Assembly: GCF_900167455.1 (NCBI RefSeq)
Contig: NZ_FUWJ01000001.1
Span: forward strand, 682,001 to 746,000
DNA length: 64,000 nucleotides
Source: Enhydrobacter aerosaccus
GTDB lineage: Bacteria; Pseudomonadota; Alphaproteobacteria; Reyranellales; Reyranellaceae
Reading direction: 5' to 3'
Below, piece after piece: positions 35,445 to 45,792 of the stretch. Each line of letters begins with the position of its first letter. Within the stretch, counting starts at the first letter, position 1. The position numbers were made by a program, and so were the translations under genes. The notes under the pieces are model-generated. The model had not been told where the DNA came from. It saw only the letters and a program-made list of their open reading frames with translations, and did no database searches.

Positions 35445-36620
35445 ATGGATGCTGCTGTCAGTGAGCAATATGGTCGAGAGCTGGTGCCTTCATCACCGCG
35501 TGGTTGGCGTCCCCCGGGATGCGACCGGATCGCTCTCGTGTTGCAAGGCGGCGGTGCTCTTGGCGCCTATCAGGCGGGCGTCTATCAGGCCTTGCACGAG
35601 GCCGGCATCGAACCGGACTGGGTGTCGGGCGTTTCGATCGGCGCCATAAATGCCGCCATCATCGCGGGAAATTCCCCGGAGCATCGTCTCGAACGCCTGC
35701 AGACCTTCTGGCAGCGCATCACTGAACGCAAGATCTGGCACTACACGCCGGATGGCGATGTTTTCCGCATGGCGCGCAACGCGATCAGCTCCTGGATAAC
35801 CATGGCCCACGGGCAGCCCGGCTTCTTCACGCCGCGCCTTCCGGGCCCCTGGCTCAGCTTCGCCGGTTCTCAGGGAGCGACCAGCTATTACGACTCGGCG
35901 CCCTTGATCGAGACGTTGCGGGAACTGGTCGATTTCTCGTTGATCAACAGCCGACTGGTGCGCTTCTCGGTGGGCGCCGTGAACGTCCTGAGCGGCAACT
36001 TCGTGTATTTCGACAACGCCAACGAAGAGATTGGACCCGAGCACGTCATGGCCAGCGGCGCGCTGCCGCCGGCGCTTCCGATGGTCAAGATCGGCACCGA
36101 TCACTTCTGGGATGGCGGCATCGTATCGAACACGCCGCTGCAGCATCTGCTGGATCAGGAGGACAAGCTGAGTTCGCTGATCTTCCAGATCGATCTGTTC
36201 TCGGCCCGCGGCGTGCTGCCGCGCGATCTGCCGGATGTGCTGGGGCGCCAGAAGGACATCATGTACTCCTCGCGCACCCGCTATAACACCGACGTCTATC
36301 GGCGCATGCACACCTGGAAGAAGCGGCTGCATCTCGCTCTGGAGAAGGTTCCCGAGGATCGGTTGGCCGACGACGAACTCACCCTGCGCAACGAGCTGCG
36401 GAACCTGCCCGACCTGACCATCCTGCATCTGATCTACCAGCAGAAGGCCTACGAAGGGCATGCCAAGGATTACGAGTTCTCGGGCACGTCCATGCGCGAA
36501 CACTGGCAAAGCGGCTACGAGGACACCAAGCGCACGTTGCGGCGAAAGGAGTGGATCGCCATGCCTCCCGAAGGAACCGGCATCGTCGTCCATGACGTGC
36601 ACCGCGCCGACGATCGCTGA
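35445..36620 (+). CDS. Patatin-like phospholipase with DUF3734
   Basis: A 391-residue lipid hydrolase. The oxyanion loop is LVLQGGGALGAYQAG, the nucleophile is S64 in GVSIGA, and the dyad Asp is D223 in FWDGGIVSN. The C-terminal DUF3734 region (about residues 265-380, ending in helices such as HLIYQQKAYEGHAKDYEFS) is typical of proteobacterial proteins often found near 3-hydroxybutyrate dehydrogenase. It probably hydrolyses membrane lipid or polyester-associated acyl esters. ATG 35445 follows GGAGAG. No signal peptide is present. Confidence 0.9.
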   Translation: MDAAVSEQYGRELVPSSPRGWRPPGCDRIALVLQGGGALGAYQAGVYQALHEAGIEPDWVSGVSIGAINAAIIAGNSPEHRLERLQTFWQRITERKIWHYTPDGDVFRMARNAISSWITMAHGQPGFFTPRLPGPWLSFAGSQGATSYYDSAPLIETLRELVDFSLINSRLVRFSVGAVNVLSGNFVYFDNANEEIGPEHVMASGALPPALPMVKIGTDHFWDGGIVSNTPLQHLLDQEDKLSSLIFQIDLFSARGVLPRDLPDVLGRQKDIMYSSRTRYNTDVYRRMHTWKKRLHLALEKVPEDRLADDELTLRNELRNLPDLTILHLIYQQKAYEGHAKDYEFSGTSMREHWQSGYEDTKRTLRRKEWIAMPPEGTGIVVHDVHRADDR

Positions 36621-36647
36621 CGTGGTTCAGCGATCCGACGAGCGAGG

Positions 36648-38831
36648 CTAGGATCGACCCATTGCCGGCGACATCATGGTGAAGGGGCCGCTCAGGCGGT
36701 CGCGATAGACGCCGACCCCTTCCATGATGCGCTGGACGTAGTTGCGGGTCTCGCGCAGCGGGATCATCTCGATCCAGTCGACCATATCGATCTTCCCGCC
36801 CCGCGGATCGCCGATCGTCTCCAGCCAGCGCGCGACGCGGTTGGGGCCGGCATTGTAGGCGGCGAGGGCGAGTTCGTACGAGCCGCCGAAACGTTGAAGC
36901 ATCTCGGCAAGATATTGGCTGCCGAGCGCAACGTTGTAGCCCGGATCGCGGGTGAGCTTGTCCTGGATGAAGGGCAGGCCCAATCGGCCGGCGACATCGC
37001 GCGCCGTGCCCGGCATGAGCTGCATCAGCCCGAGCGCTCCCGAAGGCGACACCGCCGCCGCGTTGAAGGCGCTCTCCTGGCGCGTCACCGCCAAGGCCAG
37101 CGCGCGCTCGATCGAGCCTGTCGCGCCAAGATCGACGACGGGGAAGGATGCGTTGAACAGCGTGACACCATTTTCGGTCGCGCGGCGGGCGATGACCAAT
37201 GCCACATCCGGCCGCCGGAGTTCGACGGCAAGCTGCGAGAGCAGCAACGTCTCGCCCGGTCCCTTGACCAGGCGCGCGAGCCGCAACAGGAAGGGGCGCG
37301 TTCGTTCCGAATCGCCGGCCTGGCCGATATAGCGCGCGATGTTCACCAGCTCGCGGCTGGACAGGGACTGCTGGTCGGCATCGGAAGCGACAGGATCGCT
37401 TGGCAGCCGCGACGCGCCACCGGGCAGCTTGCGGGCCGCCAACTGCCCATAGAAGGTCTGGCCGAAGGCGGCGGCGCGCCCGTACCACTCCTTGGCTTCC
37501 TTGCTATGGCCGGAAGCTTCGTAGCCGCGGCCGAGCCAGTAGGCGGCGCGGCTCCGCGAGATGTCGGTCGAGACGCCGTCGTAGAGCGTCTGGAAGTGCT
37601 TCAGCCCTTCTGCCGGCTTCTTCAGGTGACGCAGGGCGATCCAGCCGGCCAGGAACTCGGCCTCGGCGAAAGCCACGCCCTTGCTTTGGCCGTGTTGGGC
37701 GGCGACCGCATAGGCATCGGCTGCCTTGCCGGCGGCGAGAAGGTCCCGGGCGAGTTGCTGGCGCTCGTTCCACCAGCTTTCTCCCTGGTCGGCTCCGGAG
37801 CCCGACAGCAGGGTCTTGGCATCCTCGAGCTTGCCGGTGCGACGCAGCCAGGAGATGCGCTCCAACCGGATAGTGGGATCGTTGAGCTTCGCCGCCGGGA
37901 CGCCCCTGAGAATGGTCACGGCGTCGGCCGCTCGCGTGGCCATCGCGAGACGGGCTTCGGCCAGCGGCTGATAGTCGGGCGGCAGCTTGGAGAGAAGATC
38001 GCGCGCCGCCTGGGCGCGTCCTTCCTTCAGGATCCGGTCGAAGCGCGCGACCTGATCCTCACCCGAAAGATATTGGCTGTAGCGGTTGAGAAAATCGTCC
38101 TCGTCGGCGCGGCGGAACGTTGCGGTGCGCCAGCTCTCGCCCGCAAGGCGCGGCACGTCCTTTGGACTGACCGCACTCGCCGCCTCCAACCGATGGAGAT
38201 GGCCTTGGCTGGTCAGGGGCGGGAAGGCGACGAAGTACCGCCAGACGTCGCGAGGAGGCGTATCCGGCGTGATGCGGTCTTCCGCCTGCCGGCGCAGCAG
38301 CTCGGGCTCGGGCCAATCCGGGTGTTCGCGCAGGAAGCGCCAGGTCGAGGCGAAATCCGCGTCGGTCTTGGGGGCCACGCGCAATACGTGCCAGCCGACG
38401 ATCTGGGTCAGCAGCGGATTGTTGAAATTGGCCACGGCGGCATGGGCATCGGAATAGCGACCGTCATCGATCGCCTTGAAAGCCGCGCTGAGGGCCGCTG
38501 CCTCGGCTGGGGAAAGCGGCTGCTTGCTGGAGCTCATCGCCTGCGCCAGATCGCTGGAGGCATCGGCCGGCGCCAGCCCCTGTCCAGGCTGGCTGGCGAT
38601 GGGGATCTCCGCCGTCCGGGGCGCTGCAGGCGGCAGACCCGACGACGGTCCTGCCGCACTGCTCCCGCTGTTGGTGGACGGAATGCGGCGCACACCCGTG
38701 TCCGGTACGCCCGGCCGCGGTTGATTTGCGCTGTCGCCGCGCAAAATGGTGACGCCGCCCTGCTGGGCGTAGGCCGAGCCGGCGCCGAGAGCCGCCAACA
38801 GAAGAATTAGAGAGGAACGAGGGGTTTTCAC
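36648..38831 (-). CDS. slt: Soluble lytic murein transglycosylase, Slt70-like
   Basis: A 727-residue periplasmic enzyme starting at GTG 38831. A signal peptide (MKTPRSSLILLLAALGAGSA..., cleavage after AYA, near residue 22) precedes a Pro/Ser-rich linker. A long superhelical domain of TPR-like helices covers about residues 90-540, and the C-terminal SLT lysozyme-like domain follows. The catalytic Glu is E586 in VTRQESAFN, with GALGLMQLMPGTA and LALAAYNAGPNRVARW as further SLT motifs. It cleaves peptidoglycan glycan strands to 1,6-anhydro products. Divergent from dapA. Confidence 0.92.
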   Translation of the reverse strand: MKTPRSSLILLLAALGAGSAYAQQGGVTILRGDSANQPRPGVPDTGVRRIPSTNSGSSAAGPSSGLPPAAPRTAEIPIASQPGQGLAPADASSDLAQAMSSSKQPLSPAEAAALSAAFKAIDDGRYSDAHAAVANFNNPLLTQIVGWHVLRVAPKTDADFASTWRFLREHPDWPEPELLRRQAEDRITPDTPPRDVWRYFVAFPPLTSQGHLHRLEAASAVSPKDVPRLAGESWRTATFRRADEDDFLNRYSQYLSGEDQVARFDRILKEGRAQAARDLLSKLPPDYQPLAEARLAMATRAADAVTILRGVPAAKLNDPTIRLERISWLRRTGKLEDAKTLLSGSGADQGESWWNERQQLARDLLAAGKAADAYAVAAQHGQSKGVAFAEAEFLAGWIALRHLKKPAEGLKHFQTLYDGVSTDISRSRAAYWLGRGYEASGHSKEAKEWYGRAAAFGQTFYGQLAARKLPGGASRLPSDPVASDADQQSLSSRELVNIARYIGQAGDSERTRPFLLRLARLVKGPGETLLLSQLAVELRRPDVALVIARRATENGVTLFNASFPVVDLGATGSIERALALAVTRQESAFNAAAVSPSGALGLMQLMPGTARDVAGRLGLPFIQDKLTRDPGYNVALGSQYLAEMLQRFGGSYELALAAYNAGPNRVARWLETIGDPRGGKIDMVDWIEMIPLRETRNYVQRIMEGVGVYRDRLSGPFTMMSPAMGRS

Positions 38832-38883
38832 GCTAGGAATCGTAGGCAGGTCCTTAAGGCATCACAATGGCAAGTTGCTCGCC

Positions 38884-38912
38884 TTGCTCGTGCGAGGTCC
38901 GGCGCTTAAACT
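38884..38912 (+). promoter_or_regulatory. Possible dapA promoter
   Basis: TTGCTC (38884-38889) and TAAACT (38907-38912) are spaced by 17 bases, 30 bases before the dapA ATG. The -10 matches 4 of 6 positions and lies in a short AT-rich patch. Confidence 0.3.
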
Positions 38913-38941
38913 AAAAGTTTGCCGAAAATTGGAGGAAAGCC

Positions 38942-39820
38942 ATGTTCGCCGGATCGCTCGTCGCGTTGATCACCCCGTTCAAGGACGGGTCGGTCGACGA
39001 AAAGGGATTCGAGAAGTTCGTGGCCTGGCAGATCAAGGAGGGTACCGACGGTCTCGTACCGTGCGGCACCACCGGTGAATCGCCGACACTCTCCATGGAC
39101 GAGCACAAGCGGGTCATCGACATCTGCATCCAGGCTGCCAAAGGCTCGGGCGTCCCGGTAATCGCCGGCACCGGCTCGAACTCGACCGACGAGGCGATCG
39201 AACTGACGAAGCACGCCAAGAAGGCGGGCGCCGATGCCGCCATGCTGGTCGTGCCCTACTACAATAAGCCGACCCAGGAAGGCATGTTCCAGCATTTCAA
39301 GACGGTGGCGGAAGCGGTCGATATTCCGATCCTTCTCTACAACGTGCCGCCGCGGACGGGCTGCGACCTGCAGGTCGACACCGTCGTGCGCCTGTCGCAG
39401 GTGAAGAACATCGTCGGCATCAAGGATGCGAGCTACGACATGGCGCGCCCGACGCTTACCAAGATGCGGGTCAAGAAGGGGTTCATCCAGCTGTCGGGCG
39501 AGGATGCGAGCGCGATGGGCTTCATGGCTCAGGGAGGCGACGGCTGCATTTCCGTCACCGCCAACGTGGCACCCCGCCTGTGCGCCGACATGCATGACGC
39601 CTGGAAGGCCCGGAACCTCGACAAGGTGTTCGAGATCCAGGACCGGCTGATGCCGCTGCACAAGGCGCTGTTCGTCGAGACCAGCCCGGCTCCCGTCAAG
39701 TACGCCTGCGAGCTGGTCGGTCAGGGCAGCGCCAAGCTCCGTCTGCCGCTCGTCGAATGCACCGAAGCCACCAAGAAGCAGGTGCGCGACGCGATGGTGC
39801 ATGCCGGCCTGATCAACTAG
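38942..39820 (+). CDS. dapA: 4-hydroxy-tetrahydrodipicolinate synthase
   Basis: A 292-residue TIM-barrel aldolase condensing pyruvate with aspartate semialdehyde, the first committed step to lysine and meso-diaminopimelate. The catalytic lysine is K161 (VGIKDAS). T44, Y133 and R138 sit in CGTTGES and YNVPPRTG at the same numbers as in the E. coli enzyme, so function is assigned with high confidence. The start follows GGAGGAAAG. smpB follows after 11 bases. This dapA-smpB order is common in Alphaproteobacteria. Confidence 0.96.
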   Translation: MFAGSLVALITPFKDGSVDEKGFEKFVAWQIKEGTDGLVPCGTTGESPTLSMDEHKRVIDICIQAAKGSGVPVIAGTGSNSTDEAIELTKHAKKAGADAAMLVVPYYNKPTQEGMFQHFKTVAEAVDIPILLYNVPPRTGCDLQVDTVVRLSQVKNIVGIKDASYDMARPTLTKMRVKKGFIQLSGEDASAMGFMAQGGDGCISVTANVAPRLCADMHDAWKARNLDKVFEIQDRLMPLHKALFVETSPAPVKYACELVGQGSAKLRLPLVECTEATKKQVRDAMVHAGLIN

Positions 39821-39831
39821 GGGCGGCACTC

Positions 39832-40302
39832 TTGGCGAAAAAACCGGAGCTGGGCCGCACCGTCGTGGCCCAGAACCGCAAGGCGCGGTACAACTACTTC
39901 ATCGAAGAGACGTTCGAAGCGGGCCTCGCATTGACGGGCACCGAAGTGAAGTCGTTGCGTGGCGGCCGCAGCTCGATTGCCGAATCCTATGTCACCGAAT
40001 CGGGCGGCGAAGCCTGGCTGGTCAACGCCGACATCCCGGAATATGCCTCGGGCAATCGTTTCAATCACGAGCGCAAGCGGCCGCGCAAGCTGCTGTTGCA
40101 CCGCAAGCAGATCAACACATTGATCGGCGCCATCCAGCGCGAGGGCCGCACCGTCGTGCCGTTGCAGGTCTATTTCAATCCGCGCGGCCGGGCCAAGATC
40201 GAGATCGCCCTGGTGACCGGCAAGCAGGCGCATGACAAGCGTCAGGCCATCAAGGAGCGCGACTGGAAGCGCCAGAAGGCGCGGCTGCTGAGTCGCGGCT
40301 GA
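39832..40302 (+). CDS. smpB: tmRNA-binding protein SmpB
   Basis: A 156-residue trans-translation factor that brings tmRNA to stalled ribosomes. Core motifs are [21 protein letters not shown], read here as [13 protein letters not shown] and EETFEAGL, followed by [26 protein letters not shown] and [10 protein letters not shown]. The C-terminal tail [18 protein letters not shown] is basic and helical, as needed for insertion into the mRNA channel. The start is TTG 39832, since no ATG or GTG fits the conserved N-terminus. The ribosome site is weak (GGGGCGG). Cotranscribed with dapA. Confidence 0.95.
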   Translation: MAKKPELGRTVVAQNRKARYNYFIEETFEAGLALTGTEVKSLRGGRSSIAESYVTESGGEAWLVNADIPEYASGNRFNHERKRPRKLLLHRKQINTLIGAIQREGRTVVPLQVYFNPRGRAKIEIALVTGKQAHDKRQAIKERDWKRQKARLLSRG

Positions 40303-40328
40303 TCGATCCATCGATAAGGAGAAGCGTG

Positions 40329-41009
40329 ATGAGTACCGTGCTGATCACCGGCGCCGCCCGCGGCCTGGGCCTCGACTTCACGAAACAATATGCGGCCAAG
40401 GGCTGGAAGGTCTTGGCCTGCGCCCGCAAGCCCGATGCGCTCAAGGGTATCGCAGGCGATGTCCATCACTATCCGCTCGAAGTCACCGACTACGGTGCCG
40501 TGAAGGCGCTGGCCGCGAAGCTGGCGGACGAACCGATCGATGTACTGATCTGCAATGCGGGCGTGGGCGGCGAAGGGGGCGCGGACGCCCAGACCCTCGG
40601 TACGTTGCGGCCGGACGTATGGCGCACCGTGTTCGAGGTCAACACGCTCGCGCCGCTGATGATGGCCGAGGCATTCGCCGATCACGTCGCGCGTTCGAGC
40701 CAGCGCAAGCTCATCGCCATCAGCTCGACCTTGGGCAGCATCGCCAACAACACTGGCGGCCGCTATTTTTATCGCGCCAGCAAGACGGCGCTGAATATGG
40801 AATGGAGCTGCCTGGCCAAGGACCTCGAGAGCAAGGGCGTGATCTGCGTCGCCCTGCATCCGGGCTGGGTCCAGACCGACATGGGCGGCCCGACCGCGAC
40901 GCTGACGATCGAGCAGAGCGTTCCGGCGATGGTCAAGGTGATCGACGGATTGAAGCCGTCCGACAACGGCCGTTTCCTGCAATATGACGGCGCCGAGCTT
41001 CCCTGGTAA
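40329..41009 (+). CDS. Short-chain dehydrogenase/reductase, C-factor-like
   Basis: A 226-residue classical SDR. The cofactor motif TGAARGLG spans residues 7-14, NAG lies at 76-78, catalytic Ser is in ISSTLGS and Tyr/Lys in YFYRASK (Y148, K152). LHPGWVQTDMGG is the usual post-catalytic segment. ATG 40329 lies 7 bases after AAGGAG. The gene ends 3 bases before the acyl-CoA dehydrogenase ATG, so the two are cotranscribed. The physiological substrate is unknown. Confidence 0.88.
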   Translation: MSTVLITGAARGLGLDFTKQYAAKGWKVLACARKPDALKGIAGDVHHYPLEVTDYGAVKALAAKLADEPIDVLICNAGVGGEGGADAQTLGTLRPDVWRTVFEVNTLAPLMMAEAFADHVARSSQRKLIAISSTLGSIANNTGGRYFYRASKTALNMEWSCLAKDLESKGVICVALHPGWVQTDMGGPTATLTIEQSVPAMVKVIDGLKPSDNGRFLQYDGAELPW

Positions 41010-41012
41010 GCC

Positions 41013-42149
41013 ATGCTGCTGAGCGAAGAACAGACGCTGATCCGCGACACCGCCCGTGCCTTTGCACAGGAGCAGGTCCTGCCCAACGTCCGGGCCTGGG
41101 AGACCGCGGGCGAGATACCGCGCGACCTGCGCCTGGAGATGGGGCGCCTCGGTTTCATGGGCATGTGCGTTTCTCCCGAGTGGGGCGGCGCCGGCGCAGG
41201 CATGGTCGCTTACGTACTGGCATTGGAGGAGATCGCGGCCGCCGACGGCGGGCTTTCCACCGTCATGAGCGTCAACAACTCGCCGGTGTGCGCCGCCTTG
41301 TCGGCCTACGGCTCGCCGGAGCAGAAGGAGAAGTGGCTCAAGCCGCTGGCGGCCGGCGAGATGCTGGGAGCATTCTGCCTGACCGAACCCCAGGCCGGTT
41401 CGGATGCCTCCAATCTTCGGACCCGGGCAGAACAGCGGGGCAATGGCTGGATCATCAACGGGGTGAAGCAGTTCATCACTTCCGGCCGCACCGGGGATGT
41501 CGCTCTGGTCTTCGCGGTCACCGATCCGGCCAATCCCAAGCGGGGCATTTCCTGCTTCATCGTTCCGACCGACAATCCGGGCTATCGCGTCGCTTCCACC
41601 GAGAAGAAGCTGGGACAGAAGTCCTCCGATACCTGCCAGATCGCCTTCGAGAACTGCCAGGTCGGCGCCGATGCCTTGCTCGGAACTGAAGGGCAGGGGT
41701 ATCGCATTGCGCTGGCCAATCTGGAGGTCGGGCGCATCGGCATCGCGGCCCAGTCCGTCGGCATGGCTCGCGCCGCCTTCGAACTGGCCCGCGCCTATGC
41801 CGGGGAGCGAGAGGCGTTCGGCACCCAGATCATCAACCACCAGGCCGTGCAATTCCGACTGGCCGACATGGCGACCAAGGTCGCGGTTGCCCGGCAGATG
41901 GTCCTGCATGCGGCATCCCTGCGCGAAGCCGGTCAGCCCTGCCTTACCGAGGCCGCAATGGCGAAGTTGTATGCCTCCGAGATGGCAGAGGAAGTGTGCT
42001 CGGCCGCCATCCAGATCCACGGCGGCTACGGCTATGTCGCCGACTATCTGGCCGAGAAGATCTGGCGCGACGTCCGCGTTTGCCAAATCTACGAAGGCAC
42101 CAGCGACGTGCAAAGGATTCTCATCGGCCGCGGCTTGGCTGCGCTTTGA
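41013..42149 (+). CDS. Acyl-CoA dehydrogenase
   Basis: A 378-residue flavoenzyme that forms 2,3-enoyl-CoA thioesters. It shows FCLTEPQAGSDAS and KQFITSGRTGDVALVF (FAD and substrate contacts), the C-terminal four-helix domain with AYAGEREAFGTQI, and the catalytic base E361 in CQIYEGTSDVQR, the position used by short-chain enzymes rather than isovaleryl-CoA dehydrogenase, whose base lies elsewhere in the chain. A short/branched-chain substrate is likely, but isovaleryl-CoA is not assured. It may feed the carboxylase pathway encoded at 43.4-47.8 kb (inference). Confidence 0.88.
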   Translation: MLLSEEQTLIRDTARAFAQEQVLPNVRAWETAGEIPRDLRLEMGRLGFMGMCVSPEWGGAGAGMVAYVLALEEIAAADGGLSTVMSVNNSPVCAALSAYGSPEQKEKWLKPLAAGEMLGAFCLTEPQAGSDASNLRTRAEQRGNGWIINGVKQFITSGRTGDVALVFAVTDPANPKRGISCFIVPTDNPGYRVASTEKKLGQKSSDTCQIAFENCQVGADALLGTEGQGYRIALANLEVGRIGIAAQSVGMARAAFELARAYAGEREAFGTQIINHQAVQFRLADMATKVAVARQMVLHAASLREAGQPCLTEAAMAKLYASEMAEEVCSAAIQIHGGYGYVADYLAEKIWRDVRVCQIYEGTSDVQRILIGRGLAAL

Positions 42150-42186
42150 CGTCGCCATCGCTTGTGAACAGCGCCTGCACGTGCGA

Positions 42187-42221
42187 GGCTCAGCCCCTAT
42201 GAAGTGAGCCGTTTTCGGCTC
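42187..42221 (+). repeat. Overlapping hairpin-forming repeats downstream of the acyl-CoA dehydrogenase
   Basis: GGCTCA (42187-42192) can pair with TGAGCC (42205-42210), while GAGCCG (42206-42211) can instead pair with CGGCTC (42216-42221) across a TTTT loop. A surrounding CCCC/GGGG pair could extend the second form. The two stems exclude each other. It could be a terminator or attenuator before the next gene, but no T-tail follows. Confidence 0.35.
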
Positions 42222-42258
42222 CTTGGGGACTGGGGCAAGAAGGGAGTCGTGGCGGCGG

Positions 42259-43344
42259 ATGTCAACCGTGCGCCCAAATGTTCGAATTGCCGCGATCGCT
42301 GCCGTCGCCATTCTGGCGGCTTGGCTGGGCGCGCGGGCGGGCGAGCCGGCGCCGGAAGCGCCGAAGCCGGCCGGATCGAACCGCGTTCTGCAGATGCAGA
42401 CGGCCTTCAACCCCAACCTGCCCGGTGCCGGGGAAGGGGTGCGCACCTTCGTCAAGACACTGAAGCACATCTCCGACGGCGGGTTGGTCATCAAGATCAT
42501 CGAGCCGGGGCGAGTCGCGCCGACCCGCGACATGCTCGACGCGGTCGTGAACGGTGATCTGGAAGCCGCTTTCACCTGGTCCGGCTATGCGGCGGAAAAG
42601 GCGCCTGTCCTGGCGTTGTTTGCGACCGTTCCCTTCGGCCCCGGTCCGGAGGAGATGACCTCCTGGATCCTGGAAGGTGATGGCGGCCGGCTGCATCGCG
42701 AGGCCTACGCCAAGCTAGGCGTCGCCGGCATTCCCTGCGGCATGCAGGGACCGAAGGGCGGCGGCTGGTTCCGCGGCGATCTCGACACGGTGCAGGATTT
42801 CAAGGGCGAGCGGTTGCGCTACGGCAGCATCGCCGCTCCGGTGATCGAGCGCATGGGAGCCACGGTCGTGCCGCTGCCGGCCGGCGAGTTCTTCTATCAG
42901 CTCCAGCAAGGCAAGGTCGATGGCGGCGAGATGTCGACGCCGGCCATGGACGCGGCGCTGGGCTTCGACAAGCTGGGCCTGCCCTATTACATGCCGGGAT
43001 GGCAGCAGCCTTCGTCGGTGCTCGATTTCCTCATGCGCAAGGACAAATGGCAGGCTCTGCCGCCGGCTCAGCGGGCGCAGATCCAAACGGCCTGTCGCGC
43101 AAACATCACCTGGATGCTGAGTCGCTCGACGCATACGCAGGCGCTTGCCCTCGAGAAGCTGCGGGCCGCCGGGGTGACCATCAAGCAATGGTCGCCGGAA
43201 CTGCTTGATGCCCTGCGGCGCAATACCGAGGTCGTCCTGAAGGAGCGTGCGGACGCCGATCCTGAATTCGCCGCGGCCTGGGAAAACCAGAAGAAGTTCG
43301 TGGCCCAGAGCACGGATTGGCGGTCGCTGTCGCGGCTGCCGTAG
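42259..43344 (+). CDS. TRAP transporter substrate-binding protein, DctP family (orphan)
   Basis: A 361-residue periplasmic protein with an N-terminal membrane-type signal ([19 protein letters not shown]). Landmarks of the mannitol/chloroaromatic type TRAP receptors are [55 protein letters not shown] (carboxylate-binding Arg) and [19 protein letters not shown]. The start at ATG 42259 has only a distant ribosome site. A TTG at 42223 is the alternative. No dctQ/dctM partner is adjacent. It lies just upstream of the carboxylase operon, so an organic acid related to that pathway may be its ligand (speculative). Confidence 0.87.
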   Translation: MSTVRPNVRIAAIAAVAILAAWLGARAGEPAPEAPKPAGSNRVLQMQTAFNPNLPGAGEGVRTFVKTLKHISDGGLVIKIIEPGRVAPTRDMLDAVVNGDLEAAFTWSGYAAEKAPVLALFATVPFGPGPEEMTSWILEGDGGRLHREAYAKLGVAGIPCGMQGPKGGGWFRGDLDTVQDFKGERLRYGSIAAPVIERMGATVVPLPAGEFFYQLQQGKVDGGEMSTPAMDAALGFDKLGLPYYMPGWQQPSSVLDFLMRKDKWQALPPAQRAQIQTACRANITWMLSRSTHTQALALEKLRAAGVTIKQWSPELLDALRRNTEVVLKERADADPEFAAAWENQKKFVAQSTDWRSLSRLP

Positions 43345-43377
43345 AACGGCATACGGCGCTCTTGCACGGGCGCCTGG

Positions 43378-43399
43378 GTCCGGGCAGGTTCACCCGGAC
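43378..43399 (+). promoter_or_regulatory. Inverted repeat ending at the carboxylase start codon
   Basis: GTCCGGG (43378-43384) and CCCGGAC (43393-43399) are perfect 7-bp arms around an 8-base loop containing the only AGG-like ribosome-site sequence. The repeat ends at the base before ATG 43400. Either a translational hairpin or a DNA operator is possible. Confidence 0.45.
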
Positions 43400-45007
<1,608 letters not shown>

Positions 45008-45015
45008 CGCAGACG

Positions 45016-45792
45016 ATGACTGTCCAGTGTTCTATCGAAGACGGCATCGCCACCTTGCTCCTGCAGCGCGGCCAGGAGATGAACTCGCTCGATGCGCCGA
45101 CGTCGCAGGCGGTGCAGGACGCCGTGAAGGCGTTCACGGTCGATCCGGCCGTTCGGGTTCTTGTGCTGGCGGGCGAGGGCCGGTCCTTCTCGGCCGGCGG
45201 TGATTTCAACTGGGTGCTGCAGTGGCCGCAGCTCGATGCCGAGGCACGGCAGGCTGGCGCGCAGGCGATGATGGGCGCGGTGCAGGCGATCTATGATTTT
45301 CCCAAGCCCTCGATCGCTCGCGTGCACGGCGCCGCGGTCGGCGGCGGCATCGGCCTGATGCTGGCGTGCGACTTCGCCGTGGCCTCGAAGACGGCGCGGT
45401 TCGGGCTGACCTCGGCGCGCAACGGCTTGCTGGCGGCGATCGCCATTCCGGTCCTGATCGAGGCGGTCGGACCGCGCCGGGCACGGCAACTGCTGATGCA
45501 TGGCGGACTTTTCGAGGCCGGCGAAGCGGAGCGGATCGGTCTGGTCGATCGCGTCGTCGAGCCCGAGGCGCTCGACGAGGCCGTGGCGACGCTCGCCCGT
45601 GAACTCAAGCTTGGCGCGCCATCGGTTCAGACCCTGGTGAAGAAACTGGTCCCGCAGATCGACGCCCTGCCGCACGATTCGGTCACTGCCGCCATGCTGG
45701 CGTCGCACGTTGCCGAGCAGTGTGTCACCGACGACGCCCTCGAAGGCATGCGGGCCTTCCTGGACAAGCGCAAGCCGAGGTGGGCTGTTTGA
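45016..45792 (+). CDS. Enoyl-CoA hydratase/isomerase family protein, LiuC-like position, catalytic Glu absent
   Basis: A 258-residue crotonase between the two carboxylase subunit genes, the position of methylglutaconyl-CoA hydratase (LiuC). The oxyanion strand-loops SFSAGGDF and VHGAAVGGGIGLML are present. The two hydratase glutamates are not. The position after GGGI is G113 and the FGxxE position is S133 (FGLTSARNG). As far as I recall, some LiuC proteins also have Gly at the first position but keep Glu at the second. It may therefore use other residues, be an isomerase or thioester-binding protein, or have lost activity. It ends in a TGATG overlap with mccA. Confidence 0.83.
   Translation: MTVQCSIEDGIATLLLQRGQEMNSLDAPTSQAVQDAVKAFTVDPAVRVLVLAGEGRSFSAGGDFNWVLQWPQLDAEARQAGAQAMMGAVQAIYDFPKPSIARVHGAAVGGGIGLMLACDFAVASKTARFGLTSARNGLLAAIAIPVLIEAVGPRRARQLLMHGGLFEAGEAERIGLVDRVVEPEALDEAVATLARELKLGAPSVQTLVKKLVPQIDALPHDSVTAAMLASHVAEQCVTDDALEGMRAFLDKRKPRWAV

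Noticed and set aside
40242-42575. Long minus-strand open frame (777 codons) antisense to the SDR and acyl-CoA dehydrogenase genes
   Set aside because: No family motifs, low-complexity Arg/His/Asp/Gly composition, and both genes on the other strand carry intact catalytic motifs.
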